Positions 1-7,626 of a stretch of 19,498 nt of DNA are shown one piece after another. The stretch is from Candidatus Hydrogenedentota bacterium. Its GTDB lineage: Bacteria > Hydrogenedentota > Hydrogenedentia > Hydrogenedentales > CAITNO01. How positions within the stretch are numbered: the stretch's first letter is position 1; each line of letters begins with the position of its first letter. The stretch spans positions 1-19,498 of the forward strand of contig DSBB01000436.1 of assembly GCA_011046175.1 (NCBI GenBank), given 5' to 3'. Under the pieces are notes generated by a model. It was not told the DNA's origin. It did no database searches and saw only the letters and a list, made by a program, of their open reading frames with translations. The position numbers and the translations under genes were made by a program.

Positions 1-1169
1 ACGCGCCCATCCCCTTCAAGAATGGAGCTCATCCAGAACGCCTCGCGAAAATCGCGCGTGTCCGAGACGGCCTTCCATAAATACGCCTTGCCGCCGGGAC
101 GCTGCCACGTGACCGCCAGTTTGTTTGGTTCGGGCTTTTCCCAGGAAATGGCGGGATACGATTTCCCTTGTTGCAATGCGTAAAAAAAGTGCGACAGGGC
201 GGAAATGCCGTTAATGGTGGCGTCATGGCCAGTGTTCGGCTGGTAAATGAGATGCTTTTCACCGACAAGCCCCGGGAAATAGAAGTTTGCGGCGTCCACC
301 GTCCAATAGGGGTCATTTGTGCCGAGGATCATCATTTTCGGCATGGTTAACTTGTCACGGTACGAATACGGATCAACCATGGCCTGAAGTTTTTTGCCGT
401 CCTGGGAACGCATGCGCCGCTGCAAATCCAACTCCGTGTATTCGTCAATTTGATTGCTGTATTGACCGTAACATTCCATTTGGCGCTGCATTTGCGGTTC
501 AATGTTGAGCATGTCAATCACGACGGGCGCAATGGCGATTACCCGCGGGTCGCCGCTTGCCGCCGCCAGCCAGGAAGTCCAGCCGCGCTTCGAGCCGCCG
601 GTGAGCAGAAATCCTTTCACCTCCTGTTCAAACTGTTCGCGCATTATGTGCTGAACGGCGTCCATCGCCTTGACGGCGCTTTTTGCCATGGGCAGCAACA
701 GAGGCCAGTCATCCCCTTCGCCCTTCAGGTATTTGTCGTAAGTGTACGCTATTAAATGGTCTTCACGCAGATCGCCGAACAACGGCTGATTGGGCACCTG
801 GGTAAGCAGCGCAATGGCCGACTTTGTCGCTGCCGCCACCTGAATGGCCACGCGCGCTTCGCCGCCGTCCAAGCCGGGGGGCGTTTCGCGGATACTGCCG
901 CCGCCAATGACCAGCGCCATATTATCGGGATACGACACCTCTTTCGGCGTTATAATGGCGAGCCAATGCCGCCAGGGAATGTCCTGCCATGTTTGAGATG
1001 TCAGAGACGCAATGGTGACGGTACCTTCGGTGATGGAGCGAGTTTCCACGACTTCAAACTGGAAACTTTCGTCAGGACGGTTTACGTATTCCACAAGGTC
1101 GGCGGCAATGACGGGCGCAATCGCCAGTATCAACAGAAACACACACAACACACGGTAAAAACGTTTCAT
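1..1169 (-). CDS. PhoPQ-activated pathogenicity-related (PqaA-type) secreted alpha/beta-hydrolase, partial
   Basis: The first 389 codons of a gene that runs off the left edge. The N-terminus (MKRFYRVLCVFLLILAIAPVIAA) is a typical Sec signal peptide, so the product is probably periplasmic or secreted. The body matches the PhoPQ-activated pathogenicity-related family, which has an alpha/beta-hydrolase fold. The nucleophile motif is GGSKRGW with Ser193; a likely acid is Asp286 in GTNDPYW and a likely base is His315 in NTGHDAT. The spacing and order of these three fit a serine hydrolase triad. The start is well supported by AAAGGAGG ten bases upstream. The gene diverges from a PI-PLC-like gene, another exported hydrolase. 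The true substrate of this family is not established; the name comes from Salmonella PqaA and does not imply virulence here. No frameshift is seen in the visible part. Confidence 0.88.
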   Translation of the reverse strand, partial: MKRFYRVLCVFLLILAIAPVIAADLVEYVNRPDESFQFEVVETRSITEGTVTIASLTSQTWQDIPWRHWLAIITPKEVSYPDNMALVIGGGSIRETPPGLDGGEARVAIQVAAATKSAIALLTQVPNQPLFGDLREDHLIAYTYDKYLKGEGDDWPLLLPMAKSAVKAMDAVQHIMREQFEQEVKGFLLTGGSKRGWTSWLAAASGDPRVIAIAPVVIDMLNIEPQMQRQMECYGQYSNQIDEYTELDLQRRMRSQDGKKLQAMVDPYSYRDKLTMPKMMILGTNDPYWTVDAANFYFPGLVGEKHLIYQPNTGHDATINGISALSHFFYALQQGKSYPAISWEKPEPNKLAVTWQRPGGKAYLWKAVSDTRDFREAFWMSSILEGDGR

Positions 1170-1179
1170 TTCTGATTTT

Positions 1180-1187
1180 CCTCCTTT
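1180..1187 (-). promoter_or_regulatory. Strong ribosome binding site of the PqaA-type gene
   Basis: The minus strand reads AAAGGAGG, ten bases before the ATG at 1169. It is a near-perfect anti-16S match and fixes the start of the gene. Confidence 0.8.
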
Positions 1188-1316
1188 TAGCGGCGCTATC
1201 CAACCGCTGTCTTAATGCACCTGCTGAAGCGCATGCAGCGCAAATGACAGGCCGGAACACCCGGTTTGTTCACAGTTTTGACGACATCCGAACCGTTTTG
1301 GTTTCCCAATTGTGGT

Positions 1317-1327
1317 TCAACGGTTGA
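1317..1327. promoter_or_regulatory. Possible operator: palindrome overlapping a -35 box
   Basis: TCAAC-G-GTTGA is an 11-bp palindrome with one central base, and it overlaps the TTGACA -35 box at 1324-1329. A wider inverted repeat, AACCGTT (1291-1297) and AACGGTT (1319-1325), shares the same right side with a 21-base spacer. This is the usual place for a repressor site, but no regulator gene lies nearby and short palindromes occur by chance. Confidence 0.25.
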
Positions 1328-1352
1328 CATAAGCGGCCGTGCAACCTATTTT
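1324..1352 (+). promoter_or_regulatory. Sigma-70-type promoter for the PI-PLC-like gene
   Basis: A perfect TTGACA (1324-1329) is followed after 17 bp by TATTTT (1347-1352, four of six matches to TATAAT). Transcription would begin near 1359, giving a leader of about 50 nt to the ATG at 1412. This argues for the ATG rather than the TTG at 1370 as the start. Confidence 0.5.
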
Positions 1353-1411
1353 GTTGTCATGCGGTCATATTGAAACATTACAGCGGTGCGCATCTCAACA
1401 GGACATCATCA

Positions 1412-2437
1412 ATGGCTTCCAGTACAAAGCGGGTATCCTTGGCATTATTCGTGTTGCTCTTCACAAGCGCCACGGTTCAATCGGAACCCTTGCGTTTGAA
1501 CCATATCCAGGTGATTGGAACCCATAACAGCTACCATGTTGCGCCTCAGGAATGGGTAATGGAGACGCTTCAGGGAGTAACACGGGAGGCGGATGGCTGG
1601 AACTATACCCACGCGCCCCTTGACACGCAGCTTGAACGCGACGTATACAACTTCGAACTGGATTTGCATCCCTTTGAGGAAGCTTTTGAAGTTATGCATG
1701 TGCCAATTGTGGACGCAGGCAGCACATGTCCGTTGTTCGTGGATTGTCTCCAAACGGTGTATGAATGGTCAACGCGAAACCCCAAACATATTCCCATCAG
1801 TTTCCTGTTGGAATTCAAAATTCGGGAGGCGACGTTGGATGGGCGCCCGCTGAAGGACTTGAATGAGGCGACGCTGTTATTGTTGGAGCAAGAGATTCTG
1901 TCCGTATTTCCCCGTGAACGCATCATTACCCCCGATGATGTGAGAGGCGACTCGCCAACGCTGACGCAGGCGGTTCAGGAGCGCGGTTGGCCGTTGCTGG
2001 CGGAATCTCTGGGCAGGGTGTTCTTCGTAATCCACAACCGCAGCGGTCTGCGCGCCGCCTACACTGAAACCCGTCCTTCGCTGGAAGGCCGGCTCATGTT
2101 TGTAAATTCGGCAACCGACCGTGATGACTGCGCCTTTATTGTGGTAGATAATCCCTATTCGGAACGCATCCCCGACTACCTGCAAAAAGGGATAATGATT
2201 CGGGTGCGCGCCGATTCCGGCCTGCGACAGGGACGCAGCGGCGATGTTTCCCGCCGTGATGCGGCATTTGCCTGCGGCGCGCAAATCATAAGCACGGATT
2301 TTCCCACGGGAGAAGCCCATCCGGACACCGGATATGTGGTTAAGTTTCCCGGCGCGCAACCGGTCCGATGCAATCCCCGTTACAGCCCGACGGATTGCGA
2401 AGAGCAATTGAAGCGCATCCTGAGCGGGAAGCAATAA
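1412..2437 (+). CDS. Secreted Ca2+-dependent phosphoinositide phospholipase C-like protein (SaPLC1 family)
   Basis: A 341-residue protein like the Ca2+-dependent PI-PLC of Streptomyces antibioticus (SaPLC1-like), a TIM-barrel phosphodiesterase that cleaves the phosphodiester of phosphatidylinositol-type lipids. The chosen ATG gives a clean signal peptide (KR, then VSLALFVLLFTSAT, probable cleavage near VQS-EP). The open frame also allows a TTG start at 1370, which would put 14 extra polar residues before the signal. Visible motifs are GTHNSYH (His38, with Asn as a likely Ca2+ ligand), FELDLH (Glu82 and Asp84, likely Ca2+ ligands), MHVP (His96, second catalytic His), the family block GSTCPLFVDCL, LLEFK with a further acidic ligand, and the C-terminal ISTDFP block. 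All key residues are present, so it is probably active outside the cytoplasm. The real substrate could be another inositol- or glycerol-linked phosphodiester. Confidence 0.85.
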   Translation: MASSTKRVSLALFVLLFTSATVQSEPLRLNHIQVIGTHNSYHVAPQEWVMETLQGVTREADGWNYTHAPLDTQLERDVYNFELDLHPFEEAFEVMHVPIVDAGSTCPLFVDCLQTVYEWSTRNPKHIPISFLLEFKIREATLDGRPLKDLNEATLLLLEQEILSVFPRERIITPDDVRGDSPTLTQAVQERGWPLLAESLGRVFFVIHNRSGLRAAYTETRPSLEGRLMFVNSATDRDDCAFIVVDNPYSERIPDYLQKGIMIRVRADSGLRQGRSGDVSRRDAAFACGAQIISTDFPTGEAHPDTGYVVKFPGAQPVRCNPRYSPTDCEEQLKRILSGKQ

Positions 2438-2472
2438 CCGCTTGAATAACGGCGATTTCTTTTCTTTTTGAT

Positions 2473-2502
2473 TTGGAATAACGGTTGCCAACCTGCTATA
2501 GT
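2473..2502 (+). promoter_or_regulatory. Extended -10 promoter for the trpB2 gene
   Basis: TTGGAA (2473-2478), an 18-bp spacer and TATAGT (2497-2502, five of six) preceded directly by TGC, the extended -10 pattern. Transcription would begin near 2509, leaving a leader of about 205 nt before the ATG at 2714. I find no T-box, no Trp-codon leader peptide and no clear terminator in that leader. The intergenic stretch 2438-2713 otherwise shows nothing I can identify. Confidence 0.45.
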
Positions 2503-2700
2503 ATTCCGTGATTGAAACGCGAAACGGTTCTTGGGGAAGCCTTGGCGCAATTTTATTGTCCGCAACGGAAGGGGCGGCCTGACGAAAAGTTTCGGTTTCC
2601 AATACTAGCGCGTTGAATGTGTTTGTGGGATATACGTAAAGCGCCTTCACCTCGTCATGCATCGGGGGAAAAGGGCACAACATTCCCGTTTTTCGTGGAT

Positions 2701-2705
2701 AGGAG
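2701..2705 (+). promoter_or_regulatory. Ribosome binding site deciding the trpB2 start
   Basis: AGGAG lies eight bases before the ATG at 2714. The frame is open upstream with another ATG at 2657, but that has no such site and would add 19 residues unlike the family. Confidence 0.7.
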
Positions 2706-2713
2706 TTCTTATT

Positions 2714-4084
2714 ATGCGTGAATATACTATTCTGCTGGATGCCAAAAAAATGCCGGATGTCTGGTATAACGTACTGCCGGACCTGCCGACGCCACACGCG
2801 CCCGTGCTGCATCCGGGCACACAACAACCTGTGGGTCCCGACGATTTGTCCCCCATTTTTCCCATGGGCTTGATTGAGCAGGAGATGAGTCCAGAGCCGG
2901 AAATTTCCATTCCGGGCGAAGTAATGGACAAATACCGTCTGTACCGGCCCACACCGTTGCGCCGCGCATGGCGTCTCGAGGAAGCGCTCCAGACGCCGGC
3001 CAAGATTTACTACAAAAATGAAAGCGTAACGCCTTCCGGCAGCCACAAGATCAACACCGCGCTTGCCCAGGCGTATTACAACAAGATTGAAGGCGTGAAT
3101 TCACTAAGCACGGAAACGGGCGCCGGGCAATGGGGCACCGCCCTTTCCATTGCGTGCGCCATGTTCGATATGAAATGCCAAGTGTTTATGGTGCGGGTGA
3201 GCTTCGAACAGAAACCCTATCGCAAGAGTATGATGGAAGCCTACGGCGCCAGTATTCTGCCGAGTCCAAGCGACGCCACCGAAGTGGGGCGGAAACTTCG
3301 CGAAGCCTATCCCAACACCACGGGCAGCCTCGGCATGGCCATTTCCGAGGCGGTCGAGGTTGCCGTGATGAGCGGCGGCACGACAAAATACAGCCTCGGC
3401 AGCGTGTTGAACCATGTTTGCATGCATCAGACCGTCATTGGCCAGGAAGCCAAATTGCAGATGGAAAGCGTCGGCGACTATCCCGATGTGGTTATCGGGT
3501 GTTGCGGCGGCGGCTCGAACTTCGCCGGCATCGCTTTTCCCTTCGTGCAGGACAAGTTGAAAAAGGGACTCGATACTGATTTTATTGCCGTGGAACCGAC
3601 GGCCTGTCCGACATTGACGCGCGGCCCGTATGCGTATGATTTCGGCGACACGGGACAACTTACGCCGCTTATCAAACAATACACGCTCGGGCACAACTTC
3701 ATGCCGCCCGGAATCCATGCGGGCGGCCTGCGTTATCATGGCGTGGCGGCCACGGTGGCGCATCTTGTCAAAGACGGCGTTATGCGCGCCGTCGCCCTGT
3801 ACCAGAATCCGTGTTTTAAGGCCAGTTTGACATTTGCGAAGTGCGAGGGCATTCTTCCCGCGCCCGAATCGGCGCACGCTATTTGCGCCGCCATGGACGA
3901 AGCCGTCAAGTGCCGCGAATCAGGCGAGGCAAAAACCATTCTGTTCAACCTAAGCGGGCATGGCCACTTTGATTTATCCGCCTACGACGCATATTTGAGC
4001 GGCAATATGCAGGATGTTGCGCTTGAGGAAGAGGCTTTGCAGAAGGGATTGGAGAGCATCCCGCAGGTGAATGAACCCAGTTAA
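2714..4084 (+). CDS. trpB: Tryptophan synthase beta chain, TrpB2-type
   Basis: A 456-residue PLP enzyme of the TrpB2 branch, which joins indole and L-serine to make tryptophan. TrpB2 proteins are longer at the N-terminus than classical TrpB (about 400 residues), as here. Motifs in order: RPTPLRRAWRLEEAL; the PLP-lysine segment PSGSHKINTALAQ (Lys112, internal aldimine); TETGAGQWGTALS; KPYRKSMMEAYGA; SEAVEVA; LGSVLNHVCMHQTVIGQE; and the glycine-rich phosphate loop CCGGGSNFAG (GGGSN near 265-269). No trpA or other trp gene is adjacent, so it may act alone on free indole, or meet TrpA encoded elsewhere. Some TrpB2 enzymes are proposed to salvage indole or use phosphoserine; that is possible here but not shown. 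The gene converges on the RmlD-type gene. Confidence 0.93.
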   Translation: MREYTILLDAKKMPDVWYNVLPDLPTPHAPVLHPGTQQPVGPDDLSPIFPMGLIEQEMSPEPEISIPGEVMDKYRLYRPTPLRRAWRLEEALQTPAKIYYKNESVTPSGSHKINTALAQAYYNKIEGVNSLSTETGAGQWGTALSIACAMFDMKCQVFMVRVSFEQKPYRKSMMEAYGASILPSPSDATEVGRKLREAYPNTTGSLGMAISEAVEVAVMSGGTTKYSLGSVLNHVCMHQTVIGQEAKLQMESVGDYPDVVIGCCGGGSNFAGIAFPFVQDKLKKGLDTDFIAVEPTACPTLTRGPYAYDFGDTGQLTPLIKQYTLGHNFMPPGIHAGGLRYHGVAATVAHLVKDGVMRAVALYQNPCFKASLTFAKCEGILPAPESAHAICAAMDEAVKCRESGEAKTILFNLSGHGHFDLSAYDAYLSGNMQDVALEEEALQKGLESIPQVNEPS

Positions 4085-4093
4085 CAGCCCTGG

Positions 4094-4115
4094 CGTCCGG
4101 CTTATATGCCGGACG
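4094..4115. terminator. Hairpin between convergent trpB2 and rmlD-type genes
   Basis: CGTCCGGC, loop TTATAT, GCCGGACG: a perfect 8-bp stem sitting in the 52-bp gap between two convergent genes. Neither side has a T tract, so it is not a classical intrinsic terminator. It may still separate the two transcripts or protect their 3' ends. Confidence 0.4.
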
Positions 4116-4136
4116 TGAAGACGGTTGACATTGATC

Positions 4137-5036
4137 TTATGGCGCGGTTGCGCGCGTCGAAAGGCGCCGCGCAGCCGCGTATTCCGTTAAGGCCTCCCGC
4201 CAGTGGCTCATAATATTAATACCGGCCTCATTGGCGCGTTTGTTCTCAAGTGCGACAAAATTCGGACGCCGCACCTTGGATTGAAAATCGGCCATCTTCG
4301 CGGGCGTTACCGTTGTCTGGACGTTGGTTTCTTCAAAAATCGCCTTGGCGAACTCGTACCACGAACATACCCCCGTGCATGCGGCATGATAAACGCCGGG
4401 GCGCGCTTTTTCCGCCAATAGGCGCAGCTGCCGCGCAAGCGCGAGCGTGCATGTGGGCGAGGTAAATACATCCGTTACCACCTTGATTTCGCGTCCCGCG
4501 GCGGCGAGGGACAGCATGGTCTCCACAAAATTGCGCCCCCCTTTCCCGCGGCAGGGCGCAAGGCCGTATAAAGCGGCGGTGCGGACGATCAAATAATCCG
4601 GACATATCGCCGCAATCAGATGTTCCCCCGCGCATTTGCTCGCGCCGTAAACGTTGAGCGGCGCCGGCGGATCATCCTCCCCATAGGGGCGCAGCGGTTG
4701 GGGAGGAGCGCCGCCAAACACATAATCAGTACTGATATGCAGCAGGCGCGCGCCCGTCTGCGCGCACGCCTGCGCCACCCATAAAGCGCCCGTCGCATTC
4801 ACCATGAAAGCGCGGGCAGGCTTTGTTTCGCATTGCTCCACTTCGTGTTCCGCAGCCGTATTGACAACAATATCAGGACGCAGGTCATGAATAATCCGCT
4901 GCACGGCGGATTGATCGCAAACGTCCAGCGTAATGTCGCTGCCATCCAAGTCAGCCCTGTACAACGCCTCGTTTGAAAAAGCGGCGCAAAGATCAACGCC
5001 CAGCTGACCTGCCGCCCCTATGACTAATACACGCAT
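4137..5036 (-). CDS. rfbD: dTDP-4-dehydrorhamnose reductase-like (RmlD/RfbD) short-chain dehydrogenase
   Basis: A 299-residue extended short-chain dehydrogenase of the RmlD type, which reduces dTDP-4-dehydro-L-rhamnose to dTDP-L-rhamnose with NAD(P)H for cell-surface polysaccharide. Motifs: the Rossmann loop IGAAGQLG (residues 6-13), HISTDYVFGG around 101-109, and the catalytic YGASK pair Tyr130/Lys134. The start at 5036 is chosen because GGGAGGA lies ten bases upstream and the dinucleotide loop then begins near residue 6; an in-frame ATG at 5072 has no good site. The other dTDP-rhamnose genes (rmlA, B, C) are not in this window, so an NDP-sugar reductase or epimerase with another substrate is also possible. 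A gap of 128 nt separates it from the URO-D-like gene upstream; AGTATA at 5126-5131 gives a TATACT -10 on this strand but no convincing -35. Confidence 0.82.
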   Translation of the reverse strand: MRVLVIGAAGQLGVDLCAAFSNEALYRADLDGSDITLDVCDQSAVQRIIHDLRPDIVVNTAAEHEVEQCETKPARAFMVNATGALWVAQACAQTGARLLHISTDYVFGGAPPQPLRPYGEDDPPAPLNVYGASKCAGEHLIAAICPDYLIVRTAALYGLAPCRGKGGRNFVETMLSLAAAGREIKVVTDVFTSPTCTLALARQLRLLAEKARPGVYHAACTGVCSWYEFAKAIFEETNVQTTVTPAKMADFQSKVRRPNFVALENKRANEAGINIMSHWREALTEYAAARRLSTRATAP

Positions 5037-5046
5037 GACAGGATTA

Positions 5047-5053
5047 TCCTCCC
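5047..5053 (-). promoter_or_regulatory. Ribosome binding site deciding the rmlD-type start
   Basis: GGGAGGA on the minus strand, ten bases before the ATG at 5036. It favours this start over the ATG at 5072. Confidence 0.65.
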
Positions 5054-5164
5054 GCCCCAAAACACGGGTCATTTCTCAATATCGTGAGACCCAGGAGAAA
5101 CGCACATTTCGGACTTGCTTGAATGAGTATACTACGAAGAATCCGCCAAATAGTAGCTGGTCAA

Positions 5165-6202
5165 TTAACGAACGCGCAGTTTTTCAAATGATTCAAAGTA
5201 GCATTCCAGATTTTCCAAGGGAATGCCGTTGGGAATGTGGTTGCTGACGCACATGAAGTATCCGGGGCAGTGTTTGCCCAGCGAAACGCATCGCGTCACT
5301 TCCCCGCGGATATCGCACGGCGAGCCGTACTGAAGTATGCGGCAGTCAGCGTTTCCAATAATGACGTGCGTACTCCCGTATTTTTGCACTGCCTCATTAA
5401 GCGATGTGGACGGTTCAAAGATAAATCCATCCGCGCCCGCCAAAGCTATGTCGTCCATGAACATGGTCCACAAGCCGTCGGCGCAAAAGATCACTTTTCT
5501 ATCCCGTGCATGGACCGCATCCCAGAACGTTTTATACCGCGGAAAAATATAGCGGCGATACCATTCCGGAGAGAACACGGGGCCATTCGCCCACACAATG
5601 TCGTCGTGACAAAGAAACACCGCCATGTCCGTGTCCAGCCAAGCGTGTATTTCCGCGAGCGTGAGCGTCGCAAATCCTTCAAGCACGCGATCAAAACGCG
5701 CCGGATCCGTTTGCGCGGCCATCATGAACATCTCCCAGCCGAAGGCGCGGATGCATGCGCTGAAAAGGGTGTGGTAGCGACCGCCGGAAAAGACGGCGTG
5801 GGGATACAACCGCCTGCAGTAGTCTTGATTGGCTTGAAAACGTGCGACAAGCGCATTGTGCGGCGGCATGCCGTATTCTTCAACGGGGTCTAACGACAAC
5901 ACGTCCTCGACAGTCTTGAAGGGGCAGAAGGTTTCACAATCCTTCGGATCGCTCTCGCTCCACTCCGCATGTCCGAGTTTGGTGTGGCGCCCCTCGCGCA
6001 GCCACCATTCGTCCTGGTTCTACGCAAAATCAAAATCCATAACGCGGGTTATTTCAGGCCAGGCCAGATACCGTTGTTCGGGATGCCGCGTATCAATTCC
6101 CGTCTTGCGCAGTATGAACACATCGTTGTCCACAAACTCCACCTGCGGTATTTTGTCGGGCATATCAAGGTTAATGGCTTGCCAACCGCGTTCATAACTC
6201 AT
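5165..6202 (-). pseudogene. URO-D superfamily (MtaA/CmuA-like) protein interrupted by one in-frame TAG
   Basis: A reading frame for about 345 residues of the uroporphyrinogen decarboxylase superfamily, but not HemE. It begins MSYERGWQAINLDMPDKIPQ, the usual opening of these proteins, and ends with the typical IPNGIPLENLECYF. Codon 61 (6022-6020) is TAG. The frame is otherwise continuous: upstream DFDFA, then TAG, then NQDEWWLREGRHTK and on to the TAA at 5165. The sequence around it suggests Trp stood there (TGG to TAG is one base). Without readthrough, a 60-residue fragment would be made, with a possible restart at GTG 5902. It could be a recent pseudogene, an assembly error, or a true UAG readthrough codon. 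Non-HemE members include corrinoid methyltransferases and many uncharacterised proteins linked with sugar-catabolic genes, as here. It starts 34 nt after the HAD gene, with only a weak ribosome site. Confidence 0.8.
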
Positions 6203-6236
6203 GCATGGTGTTCTTTCGGCAGATGTGTTGGATATG

Positions 6237-6947
6237 TCAAAGCCTTCCGGCATACCGGTCGGCCAGTTCTTTTTCAACTTCCCCGAGGACGTCAGTAAAC
6301 GGTTGTTTGTCCAGACTTTCCAGCAGTTTATCATAACCATGCAGGCGCGATGCGCGTGTTACCGAGTTGGGCACGGCAATACAATACAGCGAAGCGGCAC
6401 GGGCGGCGGCGACGCCTTTTGGGGAATCTTCGACAACAAAGACCCTGTCCGGGTCCGCTCGCAGCCGGTTCAACGCGAGATGATACACCGCCGGATCGGG
6501 CTTGACGTTATCAACCTCGTCTCCGCAGACGATTGCGTCAAAACAGCTCAGAAGATTCAGACGTTTCAGATGTGCGGGCACCCAGTTGCGGCTTGAACTG
6601 GATACGGCGGCCAGTTTAAGTCCGGCTGACTTCACAGCGGCAAAAGCGTCTGAAATTCCCGGCATTTCGCCCAGCTGATAAACGCGGTGAAGATAACATG
6701 CGCGACGCGCGCCATTCACAACGTCCCGGTCAAGAGCGCGCCCCGTCTGCTCTTCCAGATAAGCAAGGGGATCAAACACGTCGTAGTTGTATCCGCCAAC
6801 GTTGGCCGCCCACTTGTCAAGGGGCAGATGACAACCGTGTGCGGCGTAGGTATTCCGCCATGATTCATACAATGCCGTCTCGGAATCCATGATCACGCCG
6901 TCAAAATCAAAAAGCGCCGCTTGCAGACGTCTTGGTCTGAAAGACAC
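6237..6947 (-). CDS. HAD-family phosphatase/phosphomutase, beta-phosphoglucomutase-like
   Basis: A 236-residue HAD hydrolase of subfamily I with a helical cap, as in beta-phosphoglucomutase and sugar phosphatases. Motif I is LFDFDGVIMDSE (nucleophile Asp14, acid/base Asp16), motif II is VSSSS around 115-119, motif III is the Lys in NVKPDP (Lys149), and motif IV is VVEDSPKG (Glu173/Asp174). Substrate cannot be read from the sequence; a sugar phosphate is likely given the aldolase and oxidoreductase upstream. The start is uncertain. GTG at 6947 gives a normal HAD N-terminus 10 nt after the aldolase stop. GTG 6971 and ATG 7007 (which has AAGGA nearby) would overlap the aldolase gene and add an Arg-rich leader that looks like out-of-frame sequence. 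Confidence 0.85.
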   Translation of the reverse strand: MSFRPRRLQAALFDFDGVIMDSETALYESWRNTYAAHGCHLPLDKWAANVGGYNYDVFDPLAYLEEQTGRALDRDVVNGARRACYLHRVYQLGEMPGISDAFAAVKSAGLKLAAVSSSSRNWVPAHLKRLNLLSCFDAIVCGDEVDNVKPDPAVYHLALNRLRADPDRVFVVEDSPKGVAAARAASLYCIAVPNSVTRASRLHGYDKLLESLDKQPFTDVLGEVEKELADRYAGRL

Positions 6948-6957
6948 GCCTGCGGCC

Positions 6958-7611
6958 TTACCGGGCGTCACGCGCCGCCTTGAACGCCTCGGCGTAGCGC
7001 CGGGCATTTTCCGCAAGTCCTTTGAAGTCCTGCGCTTCAATCATTTTTTTGCTGACCAGATTGCTGCCGACACCGACGGCGGCCACGCCCGCCTTGACGA
7101 AATCGGCAAGATTATTCAGGTCAACGCCGCCTGTGGGCGCGACCGGTATTTGAGGCAGCGGCGCGCGCACAGCCTTGATGTAGTCAAGGCCGCCGCAACT
7201 GGCGGGAAACACTTTAATAATATCGCCGCCCATAACCCACGCATTATAGATTTCCGTCGGCGTATACGCGCCGGGCATGCAGGGCTTTCCATAGCGATGC
7301 GCCATAAGAATGATTTCCTGCGACGTAATGGGGCACACAATGTACTGCGCCCCCGCAAGTATTGCCAACCGCGCTGTTTCGCCATCCAGTACGCTGCCCA
7401 CGCCAAGGCACACGTCCGCGCCCGTGAGCGTTTTCGACGCCGCTTCAATGCATGCCAGCGCGCCCGGCGTGGTCATGGTGACTTCGATGCATCGCACCCC
7501 CCCTTCCATGACCGCCTCCACGGTGCGCACCAGCCCGTCGCTGCTGTCCGCACGCACAATGGCGATAATGCCGTTTTGCGTCAAATAATTATGTATCGCC
7601 TGTTTGTCCAT
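6958..7611 (-). CDS. eda: 2-dehydro-3-deoxy-phosphogluconate / 4-hydroxy-2-oxoglutarate aldolase
   Basis: A 217-residue class I aldolase of the KDPG/KHG family. It splits 2-keto-3-deoxy-6-phosphogluconate to pyruvate and glyceraldehyde-3-phosphate in the Entner-Doudoroff pathway and in uronate or sugar-acid breakdown. Key residues are Glu43 in IEVTMTTPGA and the Schiff-base Lys133 in IIKVFPA; GVGSVLD, MPGAYTPTE and PTGGVDLNN are family motifs. Length is standard. The ATG at 7611 has AAGGA seven bases upstream and lies 15 nt after the stop of the Gfo/Idh gene, so the two are probably co-transcribed. The family also includes aldolases for related sugar acids such as 6-phospho-2-keto-3-deoxygalactonate, and substrate choice cannot be settled here. 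Confidence 0.9.
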   Translation of the reverse strand: MDKQAIHNYLTQNGIIAIVRADSSDGLVRTVEAVMEGGVRCIEVTMTTPGALACIEAASKTLTGADVCLGVGSVLDGETARLAILAGAQYIVCPITSQEIILMAHRYGKPCMPGAYTPTEIYNAWVMGGDIIKVFPASCGGLDYIKAVRAPLPQIPVAPTGGVDLNNLADFVKAGVAAVGVGSNLVSKKMIEAQDFKGLAENARRYAEAFKAARDAR

Positions 7612-7626
7612 GTGTGTATCCTTCGG

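Noticed and set aside
168..1175. Several plus-strand frames opposite the PqaA-type gene
   Set aside because: The minus strand encodes a continuous recognised protein with signal peptide and strong ribosome site; the plus frames are shadows.
2503..2713. A T-box or Trp leader-peptide attenuator upstream of trpB2
   Set aside because: No T-box consensus, no run of Trp codons and no terminator hairpin with a T tract could be found.
1877..3046. A long open frame on the minus strand (389 codons) across the PI-PLC and trpB2 genes
   Set aside because: It is antisense to two clearly recognised genes, spans their promoter region, and its translation resembles no family. It reflects codon bias of the true genes.
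4124..4129. TTGACA on the plus strand after trpB2
   Set aside because: No -10 box at 16-18 bp and it would read antisense into the RmlD-type gene.
5165..6202. Calling the URO-D-like gene hemE
   Set aside because: The opening, length and C-terminal segment fit the wider non-HemE superfamily, and no heme genes are nearby.
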